Part shown: in pieces, positions 62,356 to 64,000 of the stretch
How the letters are laid out: each line of letters starts with the position of its first letter
Position numbering within the stretch: position 1 is the stretch's first letter
From: Rotaria sp. Silwood1
Lineage: Eukaryota; Rotifera; Eurotatoria; Philodinida; Philodinidae
Assembly: GCA_905250075.1 (NCBI GenBank)
Contig: CAJNOP010000223.1
Location: 154,883 to 218,882 of the forward strand
Length of the DNA: 64,000 nt
Direction: 5' to 3'
Translations under genes and position numbers: made by a program
Notes under the pieces: generated by a model
Told to the model about the DNA's origin: nothing
Seen by the model: the letters and a program-made list of their open reading frames with translations, nothing else
Database searches by the model: none

Positions 62356-63540
62356 GTTCCACGAAGTAAAAGATTCTTGCCAGGATAGAGATTATTTATC
62401 TAATCATCCAACATGCTGTCATTCAATTCTTATCTGGTGAGTAATATCTTGCAAATCAGACGAGAAAATTGTATCGTAAATATAAGAGAAGAATTTTGCT
62501 AGATTTTTTCAAAAAAGACTCTGGAGAGAAAAAAGATAGGAATGTAAAAGTGTGTAGGATCGACCAATCAATATCTACACATACACGCACTCTCCATTTT
62601 TTTCTTTTCTACGATAAATAGTGAATAATGGCACAACATTAAAAAAATGGTTTTTCTAATAGCCTGTGATGTTCTTTTTTCTTTTTTGGGGACGACATTT
62701 TACCATCTTAAATGACCAGGAAAAAAACACATGGATACCGAGAAGATCAAAATTAATCTAATTACGTGGCAGTTAGCTATCGTACCCGAATTTTTTGATC
62801 TTGTTATTCTTTTTATTCTTTACTTCGAAAAAATTCTTGCTTTTCTTATTCTTTATCACCTATTTTTGAGTCAGTTCTTCGGTATTATTTCATTTCTATG
62901 TGTGTTTTTTGCTTGTGCAACGTGCAATTCGTATGACGGAATAGGAAATTGACTTTTATTTTTATTTTTTATTTACTCATAAATTTTGAGCAAAAATTAA
63001 TCCAGAGTAATGGTGGTAATAAATTACTATAGCGCATGCATTTACTACTATGTTTTGATGATATTTTCATGAAATGTTTTATATTTTAGAATGCAAATAA
63101 TACTCGAACACAAGTAATCTTGAACGTCAACATTTACCTTGTCATTTCACCTCTCTTTCAACTTTGGTATGCAAATATTGATGCCAAATAGCTTTTACCA
63201 ACTATATATTCTTCGCGTATATAACTCATATTAGTATCATTTCAAGCAAGAATACATGTCTTGATATGAGGCGATCGGCAGTATAGTTGCGTGAATTCTT
63301 GATTGTATATTAGTTTTGAACTATGATTCTCTTCGAGTAGGATTACTCAAATTCTAATGGACTTCTTTACACAGAAAAATAAGTCGATAAAGAAAAAAGA
63401 TATGATACTAACTATAACTCTAATTTGCTTTGGTACTACTTTTGTAGATAATATCGACTGGTTTTTCTTTTGCATGGTAAGATAAAATGTATCGCAAATC
63501 ACCACACATTCAAACTCGACTAGAGAGCGACAACCTCAGC
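62356..63540. other. AT-rich spacer, no gene recognised
   Basis: Nothing beyond a hydrophobic open frame at 62731-62952 (many Phe/Leu/Ile), which could be a membrane segment but has no supporting context. Confidence 0.35.
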
Positions 63541-63554
63541 TCTAGTTCAGAACT

Positions 63555-63895
63555 AATGAGCCGTTGAAAATGCTCACTGAGACGAACTGAACTATTGGAA
63601 CGGTTCTTTTAACCGAGCTGTCCGTTCTCAAATGATTGGTTTCAAATAAACTGAACTATTCTAAGAATTCTTTCCAACGAATTGAATTTTTCAAACAGCT
63701 CTTTTCAAATGAGCTGAACTATTCGAACAGCTCATTCAAACGAACCGAACTTTTCACACGATTCGTTTAAAATGAACTGAACCGCTTGAACTGCTTCTTG
63801 GAACGAATCGAACTTTGTGAGCAGTTCTCATCAAATGAACTGAACTCTTTGAACAGTTCTTTTCAATGAACTGAGCCTTTTCAAAGAGTTCACCA
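63555..63895. repeat. degenerate tandem repeat of a gaactgaact-type unit
   Basis: Irregular copies of a unit about 36-38 bp long recur around the words aactgaac, ttcgaac and agttcttt (for example near 63580, 63650, 63710, 63770 and 63840). Each copy mixes aactgaac with its near-complement gttc, so the units are themselves partly palindromic. About eight copies are visible. Confidence 0.6.
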
Positions 63896-64000
63896 TCATC
63901 GACAGGGGGCCATGAAAAGCTAAATCCATGGGTCCCCAAATTCGAATATAAGGAGTATCTCAAAGTCCACAACTCCCATTATTGACGAGTACCCTTAGCA

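Noticed and set aside
1..64000. CRISPR arrays, prokaryotic operons or bacterial ribosome binding sites
   Set aside because: The window is clearly eukaryotic, with spliced metazoan genes; no regularly spaced identical repeats of CRISPR type were seen.

Overview
This is an AT-rich nuclear window from a small-genome animal. It carries intron-containing metazoan genes (MAX, NELF-B, SMG9, an FGD-type RhoGEF, a rhodopsin-like GPCR). Many introns are roughly 45-80 bp with GT..AG ends, and A/T-ending codons predominate. The right third contains tracts of TGTGGG/CCCACA, the telomeric repeat described for bdelloid rotifers. My best inference is a bdelloid rotifer; another protostome is not excluded.

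Layout. 1-3487: no gene recognised. 3488-4513 (-): CFAP97/Hemingway-like protein. 5467-7260 (+): six-exon protein with an EF-hand at each end and a proline-rich centre. 14599-7467 (-): FGD-type DH-PH-FYVE-PH exchange factor. 19789-15156 (-): NELF-B, whose first intron holds three inverted-repeat elements. 20444-19893 (-): MAX, only 103 bp upstream of NELF-B on the same strand. 21646-26763 (+): SMG9. 31762-34956 (+): class A GPCR. 37353-39759 (+): secreted/single-pass Cys-rich membrane protein. 42707-47484 (+): large disordered protein ending in a PDZ ligand.

From about 47.5 kb to the end the character changes to a subtelomere-like landscape. It has decayed coding fragments, a non-LTR reverse transcriptase remnant, a degenerate tandem repeat, and five copies of a foldback unit that starts AGGGTGTGG and ends CCACACCC(T). 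Two apparently intact small genes on the minus strand sit in this region: a WAP-domain secreted peptide (51377-51075) and a FAF1-like UAS-domain protein without a UBX domain (54160-52644). Both were assembled from short exons by hand.

Functional links: MAX and NELF-B (transcription) are close enough to be co-transcribed, and SMG9 (nonsense-mediated decay) is divergent from MAX. The other genes look independent. The most unusual item is the telomere-repeat foldback family in the right third. Splice assignments are inferred from GT/AG sites and phase continuity only, with no transcript evidence.
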